This document shows, one piece after another, positions 15,512-22,848 of a stretch of DNA of 30,372 bases. Made by a program: the position numbers and the translations under genes. Below the pieces are notes generated by a model. The model did no database searches and had not been told where the DNA came from. It was given only the letters and a program-made list of their open reading frames with translations. Within the stretch, counting starts at the first letter, position 1; each line of letters opens with the position of its first letter. This DNA is from a virus: positions 1-30,372 of IMG/VR virus record IMGVR_UViG_3300003690_000159. One strand, 5' to 3'.

Positions 15512-16631
15512 TTGTTATAAATACGTCATTGAAATTCGCAGCAGTGGATTCAAGCTCAATACCAACTGTGCTTCCTGCTGAAGCACTAAATGAGCCTGTT
15601 TTGTTTGCAGGCGAGCCGCCCTGCCCGCCGCCCATGTCAATGGAATCTTCAAAGTTGAAAATGATCGGTCTGTTGCTATTTGGTTTTCCTGGGGCTGATG
15701 CTGTTGCTTGGCCAATTGACCCTTGTGTATACTGAGTCCCACCAGTTGTACCATAACCAAGAATACTACCTGTGTGGAGGCGAAGAACGCACCTAGTGGT
15801 ACTAGCAAAATTAGATGATGCCATAATTACTCTTATAAGTCTCGTATCATATGGCACTATCCACACCAATGCAAATGAAGGGTTCGCACCTTCATTTAAT
15901 GTGCCTGCCATGGGAATGAATCGCGCATTTCGCGATCCTAAATTAAAAGCGTGGTTCATAACATGAATCTGCTTGCCCAGCATTCTGCCACCATCGCCTT
16001 TGGGGCCATGTTGATTATCGATTGTAAAGACGGGCGTGCTTCCACTGAATATCTTAAATGAGCCTGTGGTGTTAACTGTGTCGATAGAGCTAGGAGCTGA
16101 CCCGGATCTGCCACCGAATAATACGTTGCCTTGAATTGTAAGTCCGCTTCCTGACACAAGCGAACCAGTGATATCGCCTGCGATAATGATGTTGTTTTTA
16201 AGATATACACTGCCTGTGACTCTATGATGATCAGTTGATTCTGTTCCTCCAACTTTGCTTGATCCTGATAGGCTGAAACTGCCTGAGACGCCAAGATTGC
16301 CTTTCACAGATGTATTATCTGCGCCTGTATCATTAAATGTGGCATTGCCCAAAAATGTGGCATCGGCCGAAACGGACACTGCTCCTGTCACACTGAGCAA
16401 GGAGCCATTAAATCTTAAATTGCCTTCAGCATTAATACTATCAGCGCTTACGGCTGTGACTATGCGATCCGCGGCACCATTAGTGAACTCTGTAACCGCG
16501 TCTGAGCCACCACCCGATGCGGTTATAACCGTTGTGCCATCTGCCGATAAACCTAGATAGCTCCCCGGACCTGCAAGTGAGCCACTTGGAGATTGGGATA
16601 AATCAATAAATACCCATGAAAACTCGCCCAT
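15456..16631 (-). CDS. Fibre-like virion surface protein
   Basis: This 391-residue protein is rich in Ser, Gly, Thr and Ala. Residues 70-210 hold short repeated strand motifs of the 'V.G...SG.A.F.GN' type (for example SVSADATFLGNATF and LTIQGNVLFGG), suggesting a beta-solenoid or trimeric fibre shaft. From about residue 225 (GPKGDGGRMLGKQIHVMNHA) it becomes a more globular C-terminal domain ending VWEFDLFKPFISGSGNN, like a tip or receptor-binding head. It shares the 'LTVTG/SVTGS' strand style of the next upstream fibre-like gene. Its place inside the capsid operon suggests a head-attached fibre or decoration instead of a tail fibre, but that is inference. Confidence 0.65.
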   Translation of the reverse strand: MGEFSWVFIDLSQSPSGSLAGPGSYLGLSADGTTVITASGGGSDAVTEFTNGAADRIVTAVSADSINAEGNLRFNGSLLSVTGAVSVSADATFLGNATFNDTGADNTSVKGNLGVSGSFSLSGSSKVGGTESTDHHRVTGSVYLKNNIIIAGDITGSLVSGSGLTIQGNVLFGGRSGSAPSSIDTVNTTGSFKIFSGSTPVFTIDNQHGPKGDGGRMLGKQIHVMNHAFNLGSRNARFIPMAGTLNEGANPSFALVWIVPYDTRLIRVIMASSNFASTTRCVLRLHTGSILGYGTTGGTQYTQGSIGQATASAPGKPNSNRPIIFNFEDSIDMGGGQGGSPANKTGSFSASAGSTVGIELESTAANFNDVFITSVWEFDLFKPFISGSGNN

Positions 16632-16722
16632 TAACTATAGAACTCCACAATATACGTCTACAATATAAATAGAGTATAAATCATGTTTTAGGATTTCTTA
16701 TTTTACTCATGAATAAAATGGA

Positions 16723-17502
16723 TTATCCTACAATGCTCTCGAAGGCACCAGCAGGATCGAAATATAATAATATGTCGGTTGTGCCATTTCTGTCAACACA
16801 ATACCCAACTGTTCTTCTAAAGTCTCCGTCTACCGCTGTTCCAGTGAAGTGCATCTTCCCAGCAGAAGCTGAGGAGATATAAAGAGGTGCCCCGGCATTG
16901 CCTATTGGACCATCAATTGCTGCTGCTGGCATCCTAATGAACCCTTTAGTAAACATTGCGTGTGTCGAAGAGTTACCCCCAAGAGCAATAGCCACAAGGC
17001 CTTTAGCTGCCTTTGGGTTGGCCGAGTGGGCCGCCTCCCAGCCGCCCGCATAACCTAAATAGTACAAGCCTCCTTGGACGGTGGGGGTGCTCCCTATTGA
17101 TAGAACAAAGCCACCCATGTCGTAATTCGCACTATATTGAGTTGTGTACTTAGCAGAACTAGAATCCATCTGAGATAATGTTGTCAATTCGCCCTTATGG
17201 TTCGTAGCTGTTGTTGGAGCGACACCAATTGTAACTCGATTAACAAGCTGGAATGATTTCTCATCTTCGAACCATTTAATTGTGCCGTCGTTACTGTTGG
17301 CATCAAAGTTTAATGCGATGTCAGTATCGGCACCTGTTCCAAGAGTTATCGTATTACTCGACAGTTTCAGAGTGCCATCGGTAGCAATTTCACCGACTGT
17401 GGCTTTGCCACTAATTGTAACATCGCCAGTGACTGTTAAGTCGCCGTCAAGATCATTGCGTCCTGCTGTAAATTCGCTGCCACCGCCGCTTCCAAATCCC
17501 AT
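16723..17502 (-). CDS. Fibre-like virion protein
   Basis: This 259-residue protein has a flexible glycine-rich start (MGFGSGGGSEFTAGRNDLDG). It then has a strand repeat (LTVTGDVTISGKATVGEIAT, then LKLSSNTITLGTGADTDIAL) of the type seen in phage fibres. The C-terminal half is globular, with GKMHFTGTAVDGDFRRTVGY and a terminal LLYFDPAGAF strand. The N-terminal strand motif matches that of the neighbouring 391-residue protein. It is a likely surface or decoration protein of the virion. The 91-base gap after it (16632-16722) holds no convincing signal beyond weak AT-rich inverted repeats. Confidence 0.6.
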   Translation of the reverse strand: MGFGSGGGSEFTAGRNDLDGDLTVTGDVTISGKATVGEIATDGTLKLSSNTITLGTGADTDIALNFDANSNDGTIKWFEDEKSFQLVNRVTIGVAPTTATNHKGELTTLSQMDSSSAKYTTQYSANYDMGGFVLSIGSTPTVQGGLYYLGYAGGWEAAHSANPKAAKGLVAIALGGNSSTHAMFTKGFIRMPAAAIDGPIGNAGAPLYISSASAGKMHFTGTAVDGDFRRTVGYCVDRNGTTDILLYFDPAGAFESIVG

Positions 17503-17522
17503 CTAAAAACTCCTCTTATTAA

Positions 17523-17939
17523 TTAATCGGTTACACCCGATCCTGTAAGTGTAAACATTCGGGCAACATCAATTTGAGTTAACTCTGCAACTACTCTATA
17601 TTCCGCAAGTCCACTATTAGTAGATGGGCACGAAATATAAATCTCTTTACATTTCACATTCATGGTAATTGAATCTTCATTAGAATCAAGCTCAACATAG
17701 TGAAAGCCGTCTACGATTCTTCCCGATGCCGATGCAGCAAAATGCACTCTAAGGCTTCCACTGGAAGCGGGGGTATGATTAATTACTGTTACACTTCCTG
17801 CGACCATGGGAAATATATATTTAACCTGATCTCCTGGCAATAATGCTTTAGAACCAGTAATCCATGGTATACCTGATACTTGGTATGAACCAACATTATG
17901 TAACCCTGCTTTATAGTGGCTAAGAGGATCTGAACCCAT
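17523..17939 (-). CDS. Small virion surface/decoration-like protein
   Basis: This 138-residue protein begins MGSDPLSHYKAGLHNVGSYQ, then VSGIPWITGSKALLPGDQ and VKYIFPMVAGSVTVINHTP. A beta-sandwich pattern continues with LRVHFAASASGRIVDGFHYV and MNVKCKEIYISCPSTNSG. Alternating hydrophobic strands and the absence of helices suggest a small jelly-roll or Ig-like head decoration protein. It sits between the bS21 gene and the fibre-like genes, 20 bases before the next. No named family is assigned. Confidence 0.55.
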   Translation of the reverse strand: MGSDPLSHYKAGLHNVGSYQVSGIPWITGSKALLPGDQVKYIFPMVAGSVTVINHTPASSGSLRVHFAASASGRIVDGFHYVELDSNEDSITMNVKCKEIYISCPSTNSGLAEYRVVAELTQIDVARMFTLTGSGVTD

Positions 17940-17980
17940 TTTTAATAAACTCCTTCCATTTTCTTATAATTAGTACCCAA

Positions 17981-18181
17981 TTACCTCTTTTTTCTCGATA
18001 ATTCTCTCAATCTACGAGAGTTTTTTTCTCTTTTTACTTCAGAGGGTTTTTTATATCTTTGTTTTTTTTTGAATTCTTCAAGTATGCCTGCTTTTTTTAC
18101 TTTTCTTGTGAACCTTCTAATTAATCTTTCGGGTGGTTCATTCCTGCGCGGGCGCACACTAATATTAACTGCTTTGCTCAT
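17981..18181 (-). CDS. rpsU: Ribosomal protein bS21 (virus-encoded)
   Basis: This 66-residue basic protein has the whole bS21 pattern: a strand VNISVRPRRNEPPERLIRRF, then TRKVKKAGILEEFKKKQRY, then a basic helix with KKPSEVKREKNSRRLRELSR. E. coli bS21 has '[39 protein letters not shown]' in the same order, so the family call is strong. bS21 sits on the small subunit near the anti-Shine-Dalgarno region and helps mRNA binding. Phages are known to carry bS21 genes; its role is presumed to be adjusting host translation. It is tightly packed between the gene ending at 18189 (7-base gap) and the decoration-like gene. A GAGGAT ribosome site precedes the ATG. Confidence 0.93.
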   Translation of the reverse strand: MSKAVNISVRPRRNEPPERLIRRFTRKVKKAGILEEFKKKQRYKKPSEVKREKNSRRLRELSRKKR

Positions 18182-18188
18182 TATATCC

Positions 18189-18605
18189 TCACTTGATCAT
18201 GCGCGACCAATTCTTATTCGCGCCGCCAAATAATTGTGAAACATCTACACCAGGATCTGATGGGTTCATTCCAGACAGAGGCGATGTCTGATCAGGTTCA
18301 TGGGAGGACGGAGAGGTGCCCTCAAAAATATCTACACCATTATAAGAGTCGTTGCCAATTACATCTAGCATCCTCTTTCTTGTTTCGTGCAACTTTTGTC
18401 GCGTCCTCTCTGCTTCGTGCTCATTGTCAATGCTCTGTTGTGTAGTCTGGGCAACATCCTGCTTTGAGGTAATAATCGTTCTACCGCCAAGCCCTTGCGC
18501 GACTTCAGAAACAATATTAGATAAAACACCCTCTTCAAATATCACTTCTTTAATGCACTCTTTTATTAGAGGTTTTAAAATTTGTTTTAATTCTGATTTT
18601 TTCAT
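18189..18605 (-). CDS. Unrecognised 138-residue protein with KKSELKQ N-terminus
   Basis: The first 35 residues (MKKSELKQILKPLIKECIKE, then VIFEEGVLSNIVSEV) form a positively charged amphipathic helix followed by an acidic helix. The middle is a charged coil (HEAERTRQKLHETRKRMLDV). The tail is Pro/Ser/Asp-rich and ends FGGANKNWSRMIK. 'I-F-E' and 'L/I-x-E' sites such as DIFEG resemble the cut sites of T4 gp21, the gene just upstream. It may therefore be a processed internal head or prohead core protein. That is inference; I do not know the family. Gaps are 5 bases to gp21 and 7 to bS21. Confidence 0.65.
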   Translation of the reverse strand: MKKSELKQILKPLIKECIKEVIFEEGVLSNIVSEVAQGLGGRTIITSKQDVAQTTQQSIDNEHEAERTRQKLHETRKRMLDVIGNDSYNGVDIFEGTSPSSHEPDQTSPLSGMNPSDPGVDVSQLFGGANKNWSRMIK

Positions 18606-18610
18606 TTCAA

Positions 18611-19222
18611 TTACTCATCATTATTATCTATGAGAATCTCGTTTAAGGCACGATTAATTTTATCTGCTCTGGTAAAGACGTTTGGCTCATTGCCCTCTGT
18701 CATCATAAAAGCGCCCGTTGTTGAAGGTTCAGAAACAAAATCAAAACATATTAATTGGAAATCATCTTCAACAATTGTTTCTCCTTGCGCTTCATGAACG
18801 GAGCCCATGCCGCGTGAAGAAATACCAAGGCTTATGCCAGAATTAACAAGTTCTTTTAAAATTTTACCAGATGGTGTATTTAAAACTTGCACCTTGCCCA
18901 TAACAGCATCACCATCCCACCAAATTTCTGTTACAAGATGACACGCAGCCGATAAATTAATAACAGCGGAGTCCGGGTGATCTAGTTCCCCCAGAGCCCT
19001 TCTTTCACGGACAAGCTTATCGTAATTTTTGACTTCGCGTTCTAAAATAGAGCGACTATAACGACGACCATTACCATTTAGATGGTCTGCCCTTTGCATT
19101 ATGCCTGTCAAGAATAAAGCATTTTCCTCGCGTACCAATCTTTTTTCTTCTTCAGTGAGAAGATCTTCACATTTACCATTAGGACAAAGCTCATAATATT
19201 CTGTCAATAATAGCTTACTCAT
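18611..19222 (-). CDS. gp21: Prohead core protease, T4 gp21-like
   Basis: This 203-residue serine protease processes the scaffold and capsid proteins. Motifs match gp21: NGNGRRYSRSILEREV (49-64), the catalytic-histidine motif GELDHP (His82), and the catalytic-serine motif ISLGISSRGMGSV (Ser135/136). The C-terminus is DFQLICFDFVSEPSTTGAFM and an acidic tail. T4 gp21 uses His85 and Ser140 and has 212 residues, so spacing and length agree. The ribosome site AAAGGATC precedes the ATG. The downstream genes include the scaffold and the capsid, both substrates in T4. Confidence 0.93.
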   Translation of the reverse strand: MSKLLLTEYYELCPNGKCEDLLTEEEKRLVREENALFLTGIMQRADHLNGNGRRYSRSILEREVKNYDKLVRERRALGELDHPDSAVINLSAACHLVTEIWWDGDAVMGKVQVLNTPSGKILKELVNSGISLGISSRGMGSVHEAQGETIVEDDFQLICFDFVSEPSTTGAFMMTEGNEPNVFTRADKINRALNEILIDNNDE

Positions 19223-19267
19223 AATTAAGATCCTTTACAACACCTGCGAACTGGCTGTAATCTCCAC

Positions 19268-19576
19268 TTATTTGTCCAAATATTTATGTTCATGTTTAAC
19301 TCCATTGTCTCCAAATAAAGTATTCAGAACGTATGAGGTTCCCGATGAAAGCCAACTTAGAATAAATAAATTAGCGATAGAATACTCAAACGTAAATAGT
19401 TCTGTATACCTATTAATTCCAAATAAAAATGCACCTACCCAGAAGCCCATGCACATTGGACAATGGAATAATTCTCCCAGTTTACCAGTCTCTGGTCTAA
19501 TAGAGTCAAGTACCTTGCCATATACTAAAATTTGTGTTAGGCCATGAGCGGCTAACACAAAATATAATAGTTCCAT
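19268..19576 (-). CDS. DUF1360-like membrane protein
   Basis: This 102-residue protein has three hydrophobic segments (ELLYFVLAAHGLTQILVYG; GFWVGAFLFGI; IANLFILSWLSSGTSYVL) with a short loop carrying RPETGKLGELFHCPMCMGFW. The 'GKLGEL..CP.C.GFW.G' motif with a CxxC pair is characteristic of the DUF1360 membrane family. The role is unknown. It lies 2 bases after the 179-residue gene and 45 bases before gp21, in the head module, although nothing about it looks like a head protein. The C-terminus is charged (KHEHKYLDK). Confidence 0.7.
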   Translation of the reverse strand: MELLYFVLAAHGLTQILVYGKVLDSIRPETGKLGELFHCPMCMGFWVGAFLFGINRYTELFTFEYSIANLFILSWLSSGTSYVLNTLFGDNGVKHEHKYLDK

Positions 19577-19578
19577 TA

Positions 19579-20118
19579 TTACACTCTATATAATATACTT
19601 GTTCCATATGGACCACGAATCCAGCCCGGTCTGATTGAGCCTTTAACCGGCTCTTCGGGAACCTCGCCAAGAGCCGTGCTATCATCATCATTAGGATTAG
19701 TTATCCAATTATCCATAGCACGCTCAAATTCTTCAACATATTCATAGTGAGGCTTTTCTTCTTGTAAAAACTTGTCAATCCCCAAAAGAGCAACCTGTAT
19801 CATGTCTATATTTTCATTTAAATACATGTGCCCTTCGATAGAACCATAAACAAAACCAGATCTAATACTATCTGGCTCTATAATTCCCTCTTTCCTTAAA
19901 AGCATAAAAAGTCTATTCTGTGTCTCATATACTTCGTCAGTGGGGATATCCTTTGCCAAGGCTAATATTTTATTACTTTCGGGCATAATGATAATATCAA
20001 TCTCTGGATGATCATAAACTAACAATTCCTCGCCTAAAGTTTTGCGAACATTGATATGGATTTCTTTTTGAATTCCGATCTTATCTGGAATCTTGGGAAT
20101 GGTAACTGTGATTGCCAT
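19579..20118 (-). CDS. Unrecognised 179-residue protein of the head module
   Basis: The start is MAITVTIPKIPDKIGIQKEI. A middle part EIDIIIMPESNKILALAKD is followed by TDEVYETQNRLFMLLRKEGI. It ends with an Asp/Pro-rich spacer and SIRPGWIRGPYGTSILYRV. No membrane or metal motif is visible. The start overlaps the stop of the upstream gene (TAATG). It lies between portal and prohead protease genes, where T4 carries the small core genes 67 and 68. Equivalence to those is only a positional guess. Confidence 0.65.
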   Translation of the reverse strand: MAITVTIPKIPDKIGIQKEIHINVRKTLGEELLVYDHPEIDIIIMPESNKILALAKDIPTDEVYETQNRLFMLLRKEGIIEPDSIRSGFVYGSIEGHMYLNENIDMIQVALLGIDKFLQEEKPHYEYVEEFERAMDNWITNPNDDDSTALGEVPEEPVKGSIRPGWIRGPYGTSILYRV

Positions 20119-20954
20119 TATGTACTAATCTCTTGTGCCAAATTTTGAATTTTCAAAACCTTTTTAATCATTGCGATATCAATTGGTAAGTCCTTGAAAC
20201 TTTCTAACATGGAAATAACGTTTTGAGTAGAACGTGCCATATCAGCATCGTTCTTAATTTCATTATCTGTAAGCGCCTCTTTAAGCAATCCGTGAAGACG
20301 CGATAACTCTTCGTTTAAATATATTTTAATATCAACGCCATTATCAATAAACGAAAAAATATACCTATTTAACAACTCTTTTTGTTCTTTTAAAAAGGTA
20401 TTCGAATATGTGTCATTAAATTTTTCAACAAATGTTTTAAAAATCAAGTTATCAATTGGCTGCATCTTTTTTTGTTCTTCATTGCTTCGTGAAGCTGTGA
20501 GACTTGCTATAATCTTTGTTTCTAACAATACATTTGTTTTTACTTTATGTGCGCTAGTATCAGAGTTAAAAAATTGAGAAATTGTGGCGAGGCTTTTATA
20601 GTTTGGAACAAAATTTGAGTATACGCCCTTGGATAAAGTTTGATTAATTTGGTTTATTAGTTGCCCTTGTCGTATATAAACATCATCCTTATTAAGCTGG
20701 TTGTGCGCTTCGCGAACTTGAAATAATAATTTTTCGGCTGTATATGGCTCAATATCATCAGTTTCTAATAGTGCTTTATACAGTTCCAACTCCTTTGCCA
20801 AAACAGAATTCGAATTAAAATTCTTTTTTAGAATAGCTAAAACTTTATTTTTTTGCTGTTCGTCTTGTGACACAATGGCTTTAGTAGCCTCTCGTATAAG
20901 GATTTCATATAAAAATGCTGTATTTCTTTTTTTATTATGTCGGTTTTTACTCAT
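20118..20954 (-). CDS. Unrecognised helical protein after the portal
   Basis: This 278-residue helical protein begins with a basic segment (MSKNRHNKKRNTAFLYEILI). Further helices contain ATKAIVSQDEQQKNKVLAIL and TFVEKFNDTYSNTFLKEQKE. It lacks cysteine or metal motifs and a signal peptide. It overlaps the portal gene by 8 bases and the next gene by one, so translation is coupled. It might be an internal head or core protein. Function is not recognised. Confidence 0.65.
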   Translation of the reverse strand: MSKNRHNKKRNTAFLYEILIREATKAIVSQDEQQKNKVLAILKKNFNSNSVLAKELELYKALLETDDIEPYTAEKLLFQVREAHNQLNKDDVYIRQGQLINQINQTLSKGVYSNFVPNYKSLATISQFFNSDTSAHKVKTNVLLETKIIASLTASRSNEEQKKMQPIDNLIFKTFVEKFNDTYSNTFLKEQKELLNRYIFSFIDNGVDIKIYLNEELSRLHGLLKEALTDNEIKNDADMARSTQNVISMLESFKDLPIDIAMIKKVLKIQNLAQEIST

Positions 20955-22845
20955 CTGTGTTACCTAAACTACTGCTTTCCAGTTCAGTAATTAGTTTCTT
21001 AATTTCTTGTTTTACCTCAAATATTTTTCTTTCTTCTGAAGTATCTTGATACTTGCTAGACTCTTGATACATACCTGCTTTTCTGAACTCATCTCCAATA
21101 GAAGAAAGATGATGTAATGTTTCGTATCCCACGCCACCTGGGTTATTTGTCCTGGGTGTGTTTACTTCAACGCCTCGGGCTTTACTGCGGGCATGGCGCT
21201 TTCTTGGTCCACTATTACCTCTATATCTTTGATCGTCACGTTTTCCAGGGGCGGCCAATAATACATCTTCCTCGGCTTCTTCTCCACCAAGTTCTTCTCC
21301 ACCAAGTTCTTCTCCACCAAATTCTTCCTCGAATTCTCCACCTAATTCTCCACCGAGTTCTCCACCTAATCCTCCAGGTGCTCCAGCAGCAGCTTCAGCA
21401 ATAGAAGTGGCTTCAGCTTCTAACAACGCATCAAATCGTTTATCATAAAACATCTCGCGCTGATTTCTAATATACTCTTCTTCCGAAAGGTTAAATAGGC
21501 GATCCGCGATCCAGCGCCTGCTAAAGAATCCTTCTGTAGCTGCCCCGGCAATATCAAATTTAGTCTTCCAATGTTCAAGCTCTTGAAGTTCCGCGATCTT
21601 AGATGGGTTATTAAGAGAAAGCTTAAATCCAATTAAATCTGCACCTTTATATCCAAGTGTATATAAATGAATAATTCCTATTTTTTCTAACTCTGTAATG
21701 ATTGATCTTTGCAATCTTTGAATTGTTCTCGCAAAACGAATATCTTTTTGTGCAAGTGTTGTTTTGTCTTCATCGGCACCTTCGCCTCTTGAAAGATAAG
21801 ATTGCGGTACTTTTAATGCAGAAAATAGTTTATCTCTTAAATATTTAACATCATCGATATCGCCAGTATAAGCACCCCCTGACAAGGTTTCGACCTTAGA
21901 AGAGACGCCCCCACGGACAGGAATAAAATAATCTTCTTCCGTGCTCAGTGGATTATAACGCAAATCAACGCGACCCGTGCTAGCATCCACTACTTGATTA
22001 CGCTTCATTTGTGTCATGACTCGTTGCATATATTGTTCTACATCTTGAGGGGCAATATTGCCAACATCAATATAAAAAACTCGACGCTCAGGAGAACGTA
22101 CAATACGATATGCCATCATGGCATCTTCCAGAAGAACTAATTGACGGAATATTCTTCGGGCAGGCTCAAGAATTGAGGTGCCATAAGGAGCGTATTTATC
22201 ATTGCCCAAAATTCTAAAATGTGCAATCTGCCAATTTTCAAAAGTTAAACCGCCAGAGTTCCATTGGAACTGAACATATTTTGGATTGTCTTTATCTTCC
22301 CCTTCTAGGCGTTCAACTTCGTGCGTTGGAAGTCCAATTGCTGATTGTACACCAAGCTTGTCATCAATATCTAAGTAAAGAAAGAAGTCGCCATATTTAC
22401 ACATACCACGACACCAACCAAATAAATTAAATTCAATATTCAACACACTATGATATAACTCATCTAATGCTGATTTAATTTCTTCGTTATGGCATTTGAT
22501 ATTAAGAAGCGGTTGCAAGTCACTAGAGGTTGTCATTTCATCGGCATAAATATCAAGGGCTGAGGCAATCTCGGGAGTATACTCCATTTGTTCAAAGTCT
22601 TGATATCTCTCTGCCCTAAGCTGATTTGCCATAATGGCTGTGCTTAGCTGATCAAACGGATTATAGCTAGCCTTTTTAAAACTCAATCCACCAGCAGATT
22701 GAAACTTAAATTTGTCCAGTTGTCTCCGAGAAAGTCTCCTGCTTGTTTGAGTGCGATAATTAACAATCGGACCGGACAATAACCGAGTTAGTTGCTTGAA
22801 TAAAGCAGATTCAGAGTTTTTAACATTTTTCTTATTATTAGCCAT
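20947..22845 (-). CDS. gp20: Portal protein, T4 gp20-like
   Basis: This 632-residue protein forms the 12-mer DNA channel and terminase docking site. Recognisable portal segments are FEQMEYTPEIASALDIYADE (about 85-104), FGWCRGMCKYGDFFLYLDID, WQIAHFRILGNDKYAPYGTS followed by ILEPARRIFRQLVLLEDAMM, YRIVRSPERRVFYIDVGNI, and VKYLRDKLFSALKVPQSYLS with ADEDKTTLAQKDIRFART. T4 gp20 has 524 residues. The extra length is a C-terminal tail beyond about residue 485 holding a Gly/Glu repeat (residues about 490-523) and a basic stretch. The gene is 3 bases after the terminase gene, so the packaging genes are one unit. Confidence 0.95.
   Translation of the reverse strand: MANNKKNVKNSESALFKQLTRLLSGPIVNYRTQTSRRLSRRQLDKFKFQSAGGLSFKKASYNPFDQLSTAIMANQLRAERYQDFEQMEYTPEIASALDIYADEMTTSSDLQPLLNIKCHNEEIKSALDELYHSVLNIEFNLFGWCRGMCKYGDFFLYLDIDDKLGVQSAIGLPTHEVERLEGEDKDNPKYVQFQWNSGGLTFENWQIAHFRILGNDKYAPYGTSILEPARRIFRQLVLLEDAMMAYRIVRSPERRVFYIDVGNIAPQDVEQYMQRVMTQMKRNQVVDASTGRVDLRYNPLSTEEDYFIPVRGGVSSKVETLSGGAYTGDIDDVKYLRDKLFSALKVPQSYLSRGEGADEDKTTLAQKDIRFARTIQRLQRSIITELEKIGIIHLYTLGYKGADLIGFKLSLNNPSKIAELQELEHWKTKFDIAGAATEGFFSRRWIADRLFNLSEEEYIRNQREMFYDKRFDALLEAEATSIAEAAAGAPGGLGGELGGELGGEFEEEFGGEELGGEELGGEEAEEDVLLAAPGKRDDQRYRGNSGPRKRHARSKARGVEVNTPRTNNPGGVGYETLHHLSSIGDEFRKAGMYQESSKYQDTSEERKIFEVKQEIKKLITELESSSLGNTDE
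21277..21376 (-). repeat. Gly-Glu coding repeat in the portal tail
   Basis: Tandem, slightly diverged copies of a 12-15 base unit (minus strand: GGT GGA GAA GAA CTT) encode GGLGGELGGELGGEFEEEF and GGEELGGEELGGEEAEED. The copies nearest 21277-21320 are almost identical. This is a hinge-like acidic linker in the portal C-terminus. Confidence 0.85.
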
Positions 22846-22848
22846 TTT

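Noticed and set aside
15515-15522. TATAAATA on the plus strand (also at 16664-16671)
   Set aside because: There are no plus-strand genes to serve. The motif is expected by chance in AT-rich DNA.
21277-21376. CRISPR-like tandem repeat
   Set aside because: Units are 12-15 bases without unique spacers and lie in frame in the portal gene, coding a Gly-Glu linker.
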